Notes under the pieces: model-generated
What the model was told of the DNA's origin: nothing
What the model saw: the letters and a program-made list of their open reading frames with translations, nothing else
Database searches by the model: none
Shown here: positions 50,508-63,296 of the stretch, piece by piece
How positions within the stretch are numbered: position 1 is the first letter of the stretch
Layout of the letters: every line of letters begins with the position of its first letter
Program-made: the position numbers and the translations under genes
Assembly: GCF_002127325.2 (NCBI RefSeq)
Contig: NC_035448.2
Location: forward strand, 6,410,915 to 6,474,914
DNA from: Helianthus annuus
Lineage: Eukaryota; Streptophyta; Magnoliopsida; Asterales; Asteraceae
Length of the DNA: 64,000 nucleotides
Direction: 5' to 3'

Positions 50508-51085
50508 TAGGGATGGCAATGGGTCGGGTTTGGGATGGGTTTAGGTAATCCCAAACCCAAACCCGATTAGATAAGCTTGTCCCAAACCCGTCCCAAAACC
50601 CGTCGGGTTTTTAGAGGGTAAATACCCATCGGGTATTGGGTATACCCGCGGGTTTGGGGTAAACCCGTTAATTTAAAAAGATTACTCGTTGGGTATACTC
50701 ATCTTAAAATCCACTGGGTATCTATCGGGTAACTACTAACCGGTTACATTTTGTATTGTTATTATAAAAAAATATATCAAATAATTACAATGTCTACGGA
50801 ATAGAATACCTATATGTGTAAAAAAAGGATGTATCATATATATACATATTAATAATATAAAAGAAATTATATCGGGTATACAATCGGATAAACGGGTACA
50901 CTTTATCGGGTAATTGGGTCGGGTAAACGGGTATATCACTAAATCCCAAACCCGTCCCAAACCCGTGAAAAAAATAAAAACTATTCCCAAACCCGTCCCA
51001 AACCCGATTAACCGACCCCAAACCCGTCCCAAATGTGTCGGGTTTCGGATTTACCCATCGGGTTTGAGTTTGATTGTCATCCCTA
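50508..51085. mobile_element. hAT-type MITE
   Basis: Inverted ends TAGGGATGGCAAT and ATTGTCATCCCTA, with the perfect 8-bp duplication TTTTGAAG outside (50500-50507, 51086-51093). The interior is full of CCCAAACCCG and its inverse. Non-coding. Confidence 0.9.
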
Positions 51086-51093
51086 TTTTGAAG

Positions 51094-51501
51094 ATGCAGG
51101 GAAAGAGAAAGAGAGAAGATGAGATGAGATTGACTAAAATGTCCCTCTCTATACTTTTTATTATTTAACACATGCCCTTCTATTATTATTTTCTACACTT
51201 TCTACCCAAAACCAAACTCATATTTATAAATTGGTAAAAATACTCCTAGATTTAAAGGGTTGTTTTTTTCTTCACATTTGAAACGGTCAGTGACTACTTA
51301 AAGATGTTTGGTAATCTAGTTGATTTTTTTAAAGTAGATTAACAAACAATTTTGTTATTTTATAACCTATTGTGACAAAAGTTTCAAACTGAAAGGTGTT
51401 CTATCATTTTATAATCTCCGGATAATTTCATTAAAATCAAATTAACATAAACTGTGCCAAATTAACATTTATGTGATCTCTAAAGGTGTTCTAATACTTT
51501 A
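51094..51501. other. AT-rich spacer, nothing recognised
   Basis: No gene or repeat that I can support. Confidence 0.5.
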
Positions 51502-52261
51502 CTAGTATTAAACTCTTGCGTTGCAACGATTGTTATAAAACTGTGTTAAGTACGTAGTAGCAATACTATACCATTTTCAGCGACCACCAACACCGAAAAA
51601 GCTTGTAAAAACAAAATAAATAAAAACGGGAAAAAAATAACGCCGATCGAAAAGCAGACTTAAAATCTTTGAATCACGCACGCTCGTTGCTGAGAAATTA
51701 AACCTAAACGTAAAACATAGAAAAAAATAACTAAGTCCATCCAGGACCCGCGTGTTGGACAGACTTGACAAACGCAGAAAAATAGATGTGACGCGACAGG
51801 CAAATGGGAAAAAATATACGAAAAAATGTTGAACCCCACACGCACGTTGCGGTGCATTAACTCACAAAATTTAGAACGAAACGAAAAACTTGGGAAAGAT
51901 GAAAAATATGGTGGACCAAAAATTAAAAATAAAAAAGAGTTGGGATTAAATTGCAAAAGATGAAAAACTTTGGGTTAAAAGTAAAAAAAAACAAACGGTC
52001 TAAATTGCAAAATTGAAGTTATTTATTAATTTTAGATAAAGATAAGGATAAAATAAGCGATATCTATATATTGGTTATTAATTAATATTAATATTAAAAG
52101 AAATTTATTAAACAAATATAATAAAATTTACAAGGTTGTAGGAGAGAATGTCATGTATCATTATTTGGAGTCTTTTATTATAAGTTAGATTAGATTAACC
52201 TCAATATAACTAAAACAACTAGATGGCGTGTGTGTGTGTATATATATATATATATAGAGAC
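51502..52261 (-). mobile_element. Helitron-like 3' end and uncertain body
   Basis: On the - strand a CGTTGCAACG palindrome is followed by CAAGAGTTTAATA and CTAG before T. Related CACGCACGyTCGTTGC stretches recur at 51676 and 51838. The 5' end is not identified, so the extent to 52261 is only where the next element begins. Confidence 0.4.
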
Positions 52262-53040
52262 AGAATCAGGAGAAAACGGTTTGAAGTGTGAAAACGGTGA
52301 GAACGAATCTTGGTCGAACACGTGGCAGGAGTAGGATTGTCATTGTTCAAGTTCCCCTCAATAAGTCGCGTTATATGCAACAGATATGACGTTTTGTTCT
52401 TTATGCTTGTTTCAATGACGTTTTTTTTTCAAAGTAATATTTTGAAAATGGCGTTTATGTTTTCAATGGCCTTCTTCATATATCACTTTTTTTGTGCATG
52501 ATATGTGATTTGGAAGGTACATAACAAACCATAGAAGATGACACACACACATAAACGCCAAAGAAAAAGAACACTTTTCAGTAGGCGTTTTGTTATTTAT
52601 GCTTGTTTCAATGGCGTTTTTTTTTTTCAAAGTAATATTTGAAAATGACGTTTATGTTTCAATGATCTTTTTCGTATATCATTTTTTTTGTGCATAACAT
52701 GTGATTTGGAAGGTTCATAACAAACCATAGAAGATCGCACACACACATAAACGCCAAAGAAAAAGAACACTTTGCAGTAAAGAAAATAGGTGAGCATAAA
52801 CTCAATAAAATTTTGCTCAATGAGATGGACAAAATTCTCACTTAAGAATTTTGTTCAACACATTGAGTGAAACTTTATTGAGAACAAAACTGAATATCCA
52901 AGAAACGACGTTTGCTTTTGATGGTTTTTGAACTTTTCTGGCGTTTTAAATTGAATGGTATTTAGTAAAATATGTCGTTTGTTTTTTGTGTGATTAATGG
53001 AAGGTTCTGAGACATTGTTTATATAAGATGTTTTTGACGC
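52262..53040 (+). mobile_element. (TA)n-flanked element, same family as 4026-4747
   Basis: Starts after (TA)n with the AACGGT/GTGAAAACGGTGAGAACG signature and AACACGTGGCAGG. It contains a tandem duplication of about 196 bp (52391 and 52587 are equivalent points). The right end is not clear. Confidence 0.5.
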
Positions 53041-54263
53041 GTAGTTTATACATGAAGTTCACCGTAAAAAAAAGAAGAAAAGATCGGCTTGAAAACATAA
53101 GACAAACACAACTCACACATTATTGTAATCGGCCGAAGCTGCCCACGTCCGACTGGGATAATTGGGTGTTGTTTGATGTCTCGAGTCTATTGTAATTTTT
53201 CTACATTTTGATCGTTTTGTACTGTTTTTCCCCAGCCCCTTGCTAGGCTCTATATATTTATATATAGTGTATTTGCCGCTAAAAACTCATTATTGTAAAA
53301 TCGAAAATTTGATTTGAGAGGCCGCCGCCTTAAAAGATCTAGATGTATCAGAGTTTGACTGACCCCTCCGAGTCAATTGACTCAGAATAAATGAGCAACA
53401 GAGATAAAATAACATAAAATACGAAGCAGCCTCTCTGCTCACTATTTGATGACAGTTTGGCCCCCTCAACTATTCAGTATTTTGACTTTAGCCCTATACT
53501 CTTTTCTAATCCTAAATTATCTCAAACTTTTTGGCTTATTTTTTTTGTTTGATACACATGAGTGGACCAACAAGTTTTTGATGAATATATATTTCTTCTT
53601 TTGTACAAACTCTTTGCTAGCAATTACTCATTCTTTATTAAGATATTTTTAAGCACAAGAAAAACTTGAGTATCAGGAAACGGATTCTAATCTATATATC
53701 AAAAATTAAAACATACATGACAAGTAAAAGAAAACGAAAAGTTATTTTTTAAAAAGGTCACTCTCAATTGACGTGACCACCTTTAAAGTATCTACCCACA
53801 AACAAATTTCTCACCAAATTTTATAAACAAATTAGCACCGAAGCTTTCAGTAAATAAAAGTCCTCTATAGAAATCAATATAAAAAAATAGACGATGACAA
53901 GTCCATCTCATATCTCCTAATTTTCATTTCCATGTTTTGACTATACAATTAAACGAAACATAACTTAATTTAAGTAAAAAAAAAAAAGTTAATGTGAAGC
54001 TAACCTACTTGATATTTGATACTTGATAGTGGCATATGTTTTTGGTATGGAAACCCAAGAAAAATGCTATAGTAAATTATAAGTATGGGCTGAGTGGAAA
54101 AAAAACCCAATGAATGTTATATTGTTTAATTAAAGGCCATGGTTACTAGCCTCTTACCATTATATTATTTTGTTTTCCATCTTCAACTAATGATTTTTTG
54201 GATTTTGTGTTTGATATTTTGTAACTATACTTCAATTTAATTTATTTTATTGTTTCGTGTTTT
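53041..54263. other. Anonymous AT-rich DNA
   Basis: No convincing coding frame. 53130-53300 (GCCCCTTGCTAGGCTCTATATA...) may be the 3' end of an old retroelement or gene, but I cannot name it. Confidence 0.4.
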
Positions 54264-54268
54264 ATTAT

Positions 54269-57200
54269 TTTCACACCTCGATATTTTCAACCATAATCTG
54301 GTGAGTCCGGTGAGGAGTATCGTAACGTAAGATTGATATCGTCATAGTCAGACATACACGAAATAGCATAGCGGAAGTCTTGGAATATAAAACATTATTA
54401 CAAACTTAATTGTCTGAAATACCAAAGTAATATTACAGACGAACTTGTAATAATAATCCACAGGCGGAACATTATATACAAAAGGAGTTCAATAGACTAA
54501 TACGTTTATGCTAATATGCAAAGGAGTTGCAAATTCCTCTTCTAGCATTACTGAGCAGCTTTCAGCCTATTTACGTATTTGTACCTGTAACTTAGTCATT
54601 TGAAAATACGTCAGTTTTCACTGTTAAATACAATCAACCGACACATTTTGAAAACATTCCAAAATTGATTTAAGTGCACAACGCACATGAAAATCTTTTA
54701 CAACTTGGGACAAACTATATCTCATGTTATCAGTTTTACAACACTTGAAAATACATGTGGGCCCGGAAACTATGTCAGTTCATGATTAACCGACTCACCA
54801 CTTATTCTCTTATTGGGAATACCCATATTGGGCAAAACCCGTATTGGGTTATAAAATCATTAAATAAACCATTTAGCATCTGTCAGGTGTATGCCTACAC
54901 CCCGCGCATAGGTCGTGGCCACTTACAATTAAATGAGTCAAGGATATCCATGACACGGTCGTATTAACCCCAAATGTTTAAGTCAAGCAATACGAATTAA
55001 AACGGGTTATTTGAATTTCCCGACACATTGGTCTTCGAATCCCATACCAGACCATGCAGTAAATATTTTACGGTATCCCAAGCCCGTATAGGGAAAATAG
55101 GTTAAGAGTTTTTACCTGAGCTAACACTCGCCTTATAATGCAAGATTTATAATAACTTAGCCGTATTCAATTAAATAAGCTTATGTAACAATTTACCAGA
55201 AGGCTCTAGTCTGGAATGATGGTATAAATAACCAATTAGAATGCTAACGGTCTTATTTAAGTCGTAGACTTAGACCGACTAGCTTAAAGTATAAAAACGG
55301 TACGATACAGGAGATTAAGCGATGACCGAAATACAATGTAGTTTAAACCCAACAAGTACTAAGACTTGTATAATATGGGTAAACTATTAACATTCTAGAA
55401 TTTGAGATAAAAATGATAAGGTTAAACCCGTTTTGATAAACTTACGTAAACTAGTTACGTAAGTCTAACCGTACGCGTATAAGCTATAACGGGTAACCGG
55501 ACGAGTCATGAACAAGTTCCATATGCCAATATACTTTAAACAAGTTATAATATCAGTAGGATATCAACTTGTATGCCCGTTAAGGTTTTAAAATCAAACA
55601 ATGCCTCATAAGGGCGTTTTGGTCATTTAGCGACATATAAAAGGAACTTGCGTATAATCTGATGTTACGACCAAAAACATTTTGTCAAAATGCTTAGTTT
55701 ATGATATAATATCAGTAGGATGTCAAACATATGTGTGTTTTATAGTTTAAGACCCAACTATGCATCGTAGGGGCATTTTGGTCATTTCACACATAGTTTT
55801 GAAAGCTTATTTAGGATTCTGAGTTTATAACAAGTACCTACTATAAAACATTTTAAATGAGTTATAAAATCAGTAGGTAACAAGTCTTGGTTGGTAAATA
55901 TGGTTTAAAATCATACTACACGCCGAAAAGGCGTTAAAGTCGTTAAATGACGATATTTGCGGTGTTTTATGAAAACTGATGTTATGACCAGGTTTATATG
56001 GTCAAGATATGTTATTTAATATAACACATCAGTAAGTAAAAAGGTTTTATATGAAAATCATGGTTAAAACCATTTTATGTGCCATAAGGGTATTATCGTC
56101 ATTTAAGAACATAATACAAGAACTTGTGCATAAACTCAGTTTATAAACTGAATTGATATCCCAAAATATCAAATTATGATATTAGATCAGTAGGTAATGA
56201 GTTTGGTATAAGAGATTATGTTTAAAACCGTTCTATGCGTCGAAAGGGCATTTCGGTCACTTTAAAGCATAATTTACGACATTATACGAAAAACTCAGTT
56301 CATGATCAGATTTGTAACATCGAAATATGTTAAGCATGTTAACATATCAGTACCTAAGTCATTTGCAAGTTCATTGGTGTTTAAAACCTCATTTTTAATA
56401 AAAAGGGCAAAATAGTCAAAGTATTACATAATAGCGGAAACTTGCATAAAACTCAGATTACTATTATGATCATGTAATATAACCTCATAGGGTTATGCTA
56501 CCTCATATTACGATCATAATGGAACCTTAAATCAGTAGCAAACTAGTCTAATTCGGGTCATAATCGAAAGTCGAAGCAGAAGTCAAACTTTGCGACTTTC
56601 GGTTGTAAACCGACCTTAAAACTGGAATCGATGAGCCGAAAATGTTTACACATGTTCTAATAATTATTACCAAGTTGTTTAAATGTTAAAACACATTTTT
56701 GAACACATTTAAACTCAATTTATGAATATTTCAAAATTTGACCCGTTGACTTTTTAAAACATTAATATGTTGACTCGTCAATTGACTAAGCAAACGTGAT
56801 TCTTAGGAGGTGTCCTTTTGAGGGATTAACACCTACCTAATTACGATCACGTAGCCATGTTCGTTGCGAACAGTGGCTGAACCATTAATGTCTAAACCGA
56901 AAGTCAAAGCGTTTATCGAAAACGCTTGACTTTCGGCTTTAAAAGCCTAATAAATGAACAAGCCATGAAAGGAACACTTACATGTGATCCAAGGAACTGA
57001 TAAAAACTCAAAGGGAAGCTCCCAATTGCTCAGGAACCTCTAGAGGAGAAGTTATAAAAGGAAACAAGGAAAGGTTTAAGTTTTTCAAAGAAACCAAACA
57101 CCTATTTATAGTTTTTGAGGATTTTTGAGATCATTCTAGGTGTTTAGAGGTTTCATGAGATGATTACAAGTGCCCTATACATGTCAGAAACAACTAACAA

Positions 57201-57782
57201 GCCCATAGATTCGAAAAAAAATGAGTTTGGGCTGTTTGTTTGGTGAACAAGCAAAAGAAACGAGCTGGCATGGGCCTGGCGGCCCGCGACATGGTCGGCC
57301 CAAGTGGGTTGCGGCCCGCGACAGCCTTTAACCCAGCCAAACAAGTTTCAAGGTTTGATAATTTCAACCCCTCAATCTCCTAAATCCTTTTATACTTATA
57401 CTTTCTTATTTGGCATTAATAGCCCCTTAAAGTCAATATTAGGTATTCCCAGGGCATGACCGAGTATCAAAAGTTCCCGGTTCGTTAAAAGGTTATTCAG
57501 AGGTAAGAATTAATATGTTGACGCTTTTAACCCTTCGTCACACAAACTTTTAAACAATTATGCAAACGTCTCCTTACGTCCAACAAGTGGCTCAATAGAG
57601 AATACGGACACCGTATAAGGTCACTCAGAGGCTTAGTTTCAGCATGTTGACACTTTTAGTCCCTCCATATTCATAGTTTTCAATTTTGGCAAAAATAGTC
57701 CATCCTAGCCAACGTTAGGCATCATTAGGATTACAGACACGTGTCAATTCATTATTGGACATAATTTTACGAGGTGTTACAA
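54269..57782 (-). mobile_element. Solo LTR (Gypsy-like), relative of 7308-18952
   Basis: 3,514 bp, TTTCACACCTCG...CGAGGTGTTACA (expected TG at the left end mutated to TT), flanked by ATTAT on both sides (54264-54268, 57783-57787). It shares order and wording with the LTR at 7308: GTGGAAGTCTTGG-like start, CATCTGTC(A/G)GGTGTATG, and the GGAGGTG(C/T)C block. Repeated 'atatcagtaggt...aaaGGGC(A/G)TTTtGGTCAtTT' segments (about 55555, 55730, 55870, 56030, 56185) are an internal tandem array, which explains its greater length. The - strand TATA box is at 57112-57121. Confidence 0.85.
57270..57330 (-). repeat. GCGGCCCGCGAC pair
   Basis: Two identical 12-mers 32 bp apart with TCGGCCCAAGTGGG between them, about 150 bp upstream of the - strand TATA box. 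Confidence 0.7.
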
Positions 57783-57787
57783 TTATA

Positions 57788-58516
57788 GTTGTTGATGTTT
57801 ACTTTTGTTTATTTATTTGTTTAAGTTAAAATAGTTTGGGAAAATGCTAATTTAGTCAAAAGCCACTTAATATTTTGACATAGTATATTCACTATAGTTT
57901 TATCTTTTATTTTTATTATGAAAGGATAGAATGGCAATAAGAACTTATAACATTCTAAAAACATTCTCTCACAAAAATATATATTAATTTTGAAATTAAA
58001 GATTAAACATTATAAATTTATACTTTTTTCTTTTCTTTAAACATATAACAAAAGCATAATCGGTGTCACCTGTTGGTCAAACAAGGTTTTTATCTGTTAA
58101 AGAAAAAAAAAATGATGAGAGGTATATTTAACTCGCTTTCCTTTTAACCGGTCCATTTTAACTCAACCTATTCTTTTCAACTCTGTAAAGAAAATTTATG
58201 AATCCGTTACTACATGCCTTTTAAATAGAAGGTCTCAGCTTTCAAGCGACAGACAAACGAGGAAGTTTAGAATATTTGATATAGAAAAGGAAAAACAAAT
58301 ATTCTAGGGACTGTTTATGCAATTCACTCTACTTATTGTATCACGTGTATCTTGAAACAGAAGATGCTTAAAATACTATGAATAAACAGATTGGCAGCCA
58401 TCTTGCTTAACATACTACGAATAATACAGATGGGCAGCCATCTTGGAGTGCTGGTTCCTTCACATTATGGCATCAATACTTTAAGAAAAATTGGTCAATA
58501 TATTCATACTATAATC
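57788..58516 (+). promoter_or_regulatory. Upstream region of the ABCG gene
   Basis: AT-rich, no gene. One W-box-type site (GGTCAAAC, inverted TTTGACC) near 58076, which would suit a defence-induced PDR gene but is a single short match. The solo LTR ends about 730 bp upstream of the TATA box. Confidence 0.45.
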
Positions 58517-58527
58517 CTATATAAATA
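58517..58527 (+). promoter_or_regulatory. Probable TATA box of the ABCG gene
   Basis: CTATATAAATA, the best TATA match upstream of the start codon, with a pyrimidine-rich stretch (CTTTACTCCTCTTTCATAC) 15-35 bp downstream, giving a start near 58550-58560 and a 5' leader of roughly 590 nt. Confidence 0.6.
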
Positions 58528-58577
58528 TCATATCTACTTTACTCCTCTTTCATACAAACAGAAGACTTTTTTCTTCT

Positions 58578-59085
58578 ACTTTCAGAAACAAAACCCAACA
58601 AAGTTCCATCATTTTTGGGCAAATTCATGGTTTTCTTCGCCTAAAGAATGAAACCCACATCAAAGTTCATTCCTTTTAGCAAATTCATTGTTTTTTTTGG
58701 CTTAAACAACAAAACCCACATCAAAGTTTGAATCTTTTTCTGCAAAATATGGTTTTCTTGGCATAAAGAACAAAACCCACATCAAAGTTTAAATCTTTTT
58801 CTGCAAAATATGGTTTTCTTGGCATAAACAACAAAACCCACATCAAAGTTTGAATCTTTTTCTACAAAATATGGTTTTCTTGGCATAAACAACAAAACCC
58901 ACATCAAAGTTTGAATCTTTTTCTACAAAATATGGTTTTCTTGGCATAAACAACAAAACCCACATCAAAGTTTGAATCTTTTTCTGCAAAATATGGTTTT
59001 CTTGGCATAAACAACAAAACCCACATCAAAGTTTGAATCTTTTTCTACAAAATATGGTTTTCTTGGCATAAAGAACAAAACCCAG
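58578..59085 (+). repeat. 61-bp minisatellite with repeated upstream ATGs
   Basis: About eight units between the TATA box and the ABCG start codon. Later units are exactly 61 bp (ATGG at 58749, 58810, 58871, 58932, 58993, 59054) and the first two are more diverged. Each later unit contains ATGGTTTTCTTGGCATAA, a five-codon open frame (MVFLA). The unit at 58627 encodes MVFFA. Confidence 0.9.
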
Positions 59086-59141
59086 AAAGATTTTTAATTC
59101 TTGATCAAAACTTTGTAACTTTTGATTAGTGTTTTGCAACA

Positions 59142-59541
59142 ATGGATGGAAGTGACATATACAAAGCTGCAAATAGTATAAGGTTAGGGAGTTTAAGAGC
59201 AGTTAGTACAAGAACATCAAGTTTAAGATCTGGAAGTACTTCTGTATGGAGGAATTCTGGCATGGATGTTTTCTCAAAATCTTCACGTGAAGAAGATGAT
59301 GAAGAGGCTCTTAAATGGGCTTCTCTTGAAAAGCTACCCACATTCGATCGACTGCGAAAAGGTTTACTTTTCGGATCAACCGGACCGTCTAATGAAGTTG
59401 ATGTTGATAATCTTGGAGCAGAAGATAGAAAACATTTGCTTGATAGACTTGTGAAAGATGCTGATGAAGATAATGAGAAGTTCTTGTTGAAGCTTAGAGA
59501 CAGGCTTGATAGGTACCGAAAGATTTTCATATATTTATATT

Positions 59542-59575
<34 letters not shown>

Positions 59576-62500
59576 AGTTCTTCATGGGATGTATATAAAT
59601 GGGTTTGATTTGAATTGTTTACAGGGTTGGAATTGAGATGCCAACAATTGAAGTCAAATATGAGCATGTGACTATTGAGGCTGATGTGAATACAGGAAGC
59701 CGAGCCTTGCCAAGTTTTATAAACTTTCACATAGATCTTTTTGAGGTAAAAAAAGTTAACTATATTTTGTAACCGGATCGTCAAACCGGCCGTTTTATAA
59801 ATCAGTGACGGATCTAAAAATTTTTACAGAAAAAAGAAAAAAACAGTAAGAATCTACCAAAAAGAACCAGTTAACAATATTTTGTAACCGGATCGTCAAA
59901 CCGGCCGTTTTATAAATCAGTGACGGACCCAAAAATTTTTACAGGGTTCTTTTTGGTAGATTCTTACTGTTTTTTTTTTTCTTTTTTCAAATCTTACAAG
60001 TTTTTCACTAAATTTTTCTATTTTTTCCCAACTGATGGGTCCGGGACCAAAACAACCCTGGATCCGTCCCTGGCTTTATTGGTTCACTGGTCGGACTGCT
60101 TTTTAAAACACGATAGACACTATAAATAACTTTAAAACAAAATATTGAAGTAGTTTATCTTTTGGTGTGGATTTGTAATGTTAATAAACCATGAAGCATA
60201 AAACAATATTTATAAAATTCGGTTCAACCGGTCCGGTCCATAACTGCCGGTTCAAAAGTACTCAACCGGACCGATTATCCAGCTGTCCCGATCCGGTTAC
60301 GGGAACAGTGCTTTTTTACATTATTCTTGATGTTGCTGAGAATTAATCTTTTCTACTTCTTGTTTATATTTACAGGGGCTATTGAGTTTGTTTCATTTAC
60401 TCCCAAATTCAAAAAAGCATATAACTATCCTTGATGACGTCAGCGGTGTCATCAAGCCTAGCAGGTGAGTAGAACATAAGTCCCCAGGCTGATTGTATAA
60501 AAACTAACCTTTTTTTAAGGGTCTTGTTAAAGGAAAACCCTCAAAAAAAGGTTTTTTTTTTTTTTTTTTTTTTACTTTTTACTTAATGTACACCCCTCTC
60601 CTTGTCGTATTAGTCATTTCATCTGGTATACGATATGAGCGTATAGATATGGTATACCGGTATAGCTTTTGAGTACCCTAGTATACGGCGTATAGTCGTA
60701 AAATCAAAAGGGGGTTGACTAGTAAATAACATGTCAAAACTAACCAACTTTCAAAAATTTCTATTAAAGGAAAGTTGACCATTTTGACTTTTGACAATAT
60801 TGACTTTAAAGTTTGGAAAACTTTATCTTAGGCAATTGTCAAAAACTTTCTTGTACTGAATCCAACTTTGTTGAAAAATTGATAGCACCTGAATATCGCT
60901 TATTTTGACCGTTTTTCGACTACGTCTGATTTTCGTGTATGAACGTTTGTAGAATGACATTACTTTTGGGTCCCCCGAGTTCTGGGAAGACAACACTCTT
61001 GTTAGCTTTGGCTGGTACACTTGCAAAGGAGCTTAAGGTAATATAAAGACCCTAAGTTGACTTCATACTTTTGTCACACTACTAAAAATTGTGATGTGTG
61101 CACACTTTTTTTCATGGTATAAAAACACATGTAACCTTTTGTCAACTTTTTGACAAACATGTATTCTTAAGTAAGTCAAACTATCTACACACCAAGTGTG
61201 TAGATAGCCAACTCAAAAAGGTGTTTTTTGTCCTATGTGCATACCCTGCATTGTCAAGCTGTGGTCAAACGTGGCATTTTGGTCCGATCAACCAGACAAA
61301 GACTGACGGGTGTCTGACGGGTCTGTTGACCGAGCCAAAACGCCGAGCTTTGGCTGCGTTTTGGTCCTGTCAACCAGACCGGGTGTCAGTCTTTTGTCTG
61401 GTTGATAGGACCAAAACGCGGCCAAAGCTCGGCGTTTTGGTCCGGTCAACAGACCCGTCAGACACCCGTCAGTCTTTGTCGGGTTGACCGGACCAAAACG
61501 CCGCGCTTTGGCCACAGCTCGACACTGCAGGGTGTTATATAAAACAAAAAACACCTTTTTGGTTTGCCAATAGGCAAATAAGTGTGGACTTCATGATACT
61601 ACTACACACTCTTAATTAAGTGTGTAAACATGTCATCAAAAGTGTATACAGTTAGTTAATTTGTTGTCTATTGTTTCTAGAATCTAAATAGTTTTTTTTT
61701 TTTTTTTATTTTTTTTTTTTGGGTACATGTAGAGTACGGGTAAGGTAACATATAACGGGCATGAACTACATGAATTTGTACCCGAAAGAACTTCTGCTTA
61801 CATCAGTCAAAACGACGTCCACATTGGAGAAATGACCGTTAGAGAAACACTGGCTTTCTCCGCAAGATGTCAAGGCGTTGGATCACGATACGGTTGGTTT
61901 TTAATTATTATACTTTATTAATCATGTTTTTAAAGGCACATTCTTATGTGTAACACCACTCATATACCAAAATTTGCAGATATGCTAACGGAGTTGTCAA
62001 GAAGAGAACGAGACGCACACATAAAGCCTGATCCTGATGTCGATATCTTCATGAAGGTATGAAACTATTTAACTTTAAGAAAAAGCATTGTGAATCCTTT
62101 ATGGTCGATGTTCAAATGATTTATCGTCGGTTTATTGTTATGCAGGCTGCGGCAACCAAAGGTCAAGAAGCTAATGTGATTACAGATTATACTCTCAAGG
62201 TATGATAATGCGACAAAAATTGATTGGGTTGGCTCTAAACACGGAATTCTCTATTTTTTTTAAAACTTTTTTGTAAGTTATTAATGTGTCAAATATGACT
62301 GCTTATAAAATTTAGAGTAAAGTACACGAATGGTCTCTGTGGTTAACCAAAATTTTGGATTTAGTCCCTAGTTTTTCAAAAGTACAGGGTTGGTCCCCAT
62401 TGTTTGCACTTTGTGACGTATTTAGTCCCCAACTTTTGCCACAAGTACACGGATGGTCCTGTGGTTTGCACTTTGTAACGCATTTAGTCGAGAACATTTA

Positions 62501-63262
62501 GTGACTAAATGCGTTACAAAGTGCAAACCAAAACCACAGGGACCATCCATGTACATTTGGCAAAAGTCAGGGACTAAATGCGTTACAAAGTGCAAACCAC
62601 AGGGACCATCTGTGTACTTTATAAACGTTAGGGATTGAATTCAAAATTTTGGTTAACCACAGGAACCATGCGTATACTTTACTCTAAAACTTAAGTAATG
62701 AATAGAAAGATTTAGCAGGTTTTATGTATTAAAATGACTTTTGACCCGTTTGATTTTGAGCGGTTATCTTTTAAATAGAATGCCTTTCGACCCGTTTGAA
62801 ACATATTTAGCTGCTTTTATTTAAAAAGAGAATGGTTTTGTGTGCAGTTGTTGGGGCTGGACATCTGTGCGGACACGATGGTTGGAGATCAAATGATAAG
62901 GGGAATATCTGGTGGACAAAAGAAACGTGTGACGACGGGTGAAATGATAGTGGGGCCATCAAAGGTTCTTCTTATGGACGAGATATCAACCGGGTTGGAT
63001 AGTTCTACTACTTATCAGATTGTGAATTCACTTAAACAATTTCTTCACATTCTCGAGGGTACTGCTGTCATTTCACTCCTGCAGCCCGCACCAGAAACAT
63101 ATGATTTGTTTGATGACATTATACTCTTGACTGACGGCAAGATCGTTTATCAAGGTGCGCGTGAAAACGTTCTCGAGTTCTTTGAATCAATGGGATTCAA
63201 ATGCCCAGAGAGAAAAGGCGTTGCTGATTTCTTGCAAGAAGTAAGCATTACGTCTAACTTAT

Positions 63263-63296
<34 letters not shown>

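Noticed and set aside
61077..61090. CACTACTAAAAAT as a CACTA transposon end
   Set aside because: No inverted partner or 3-bp duplication seen; kept only as a remark on the intron 4 fold-back.
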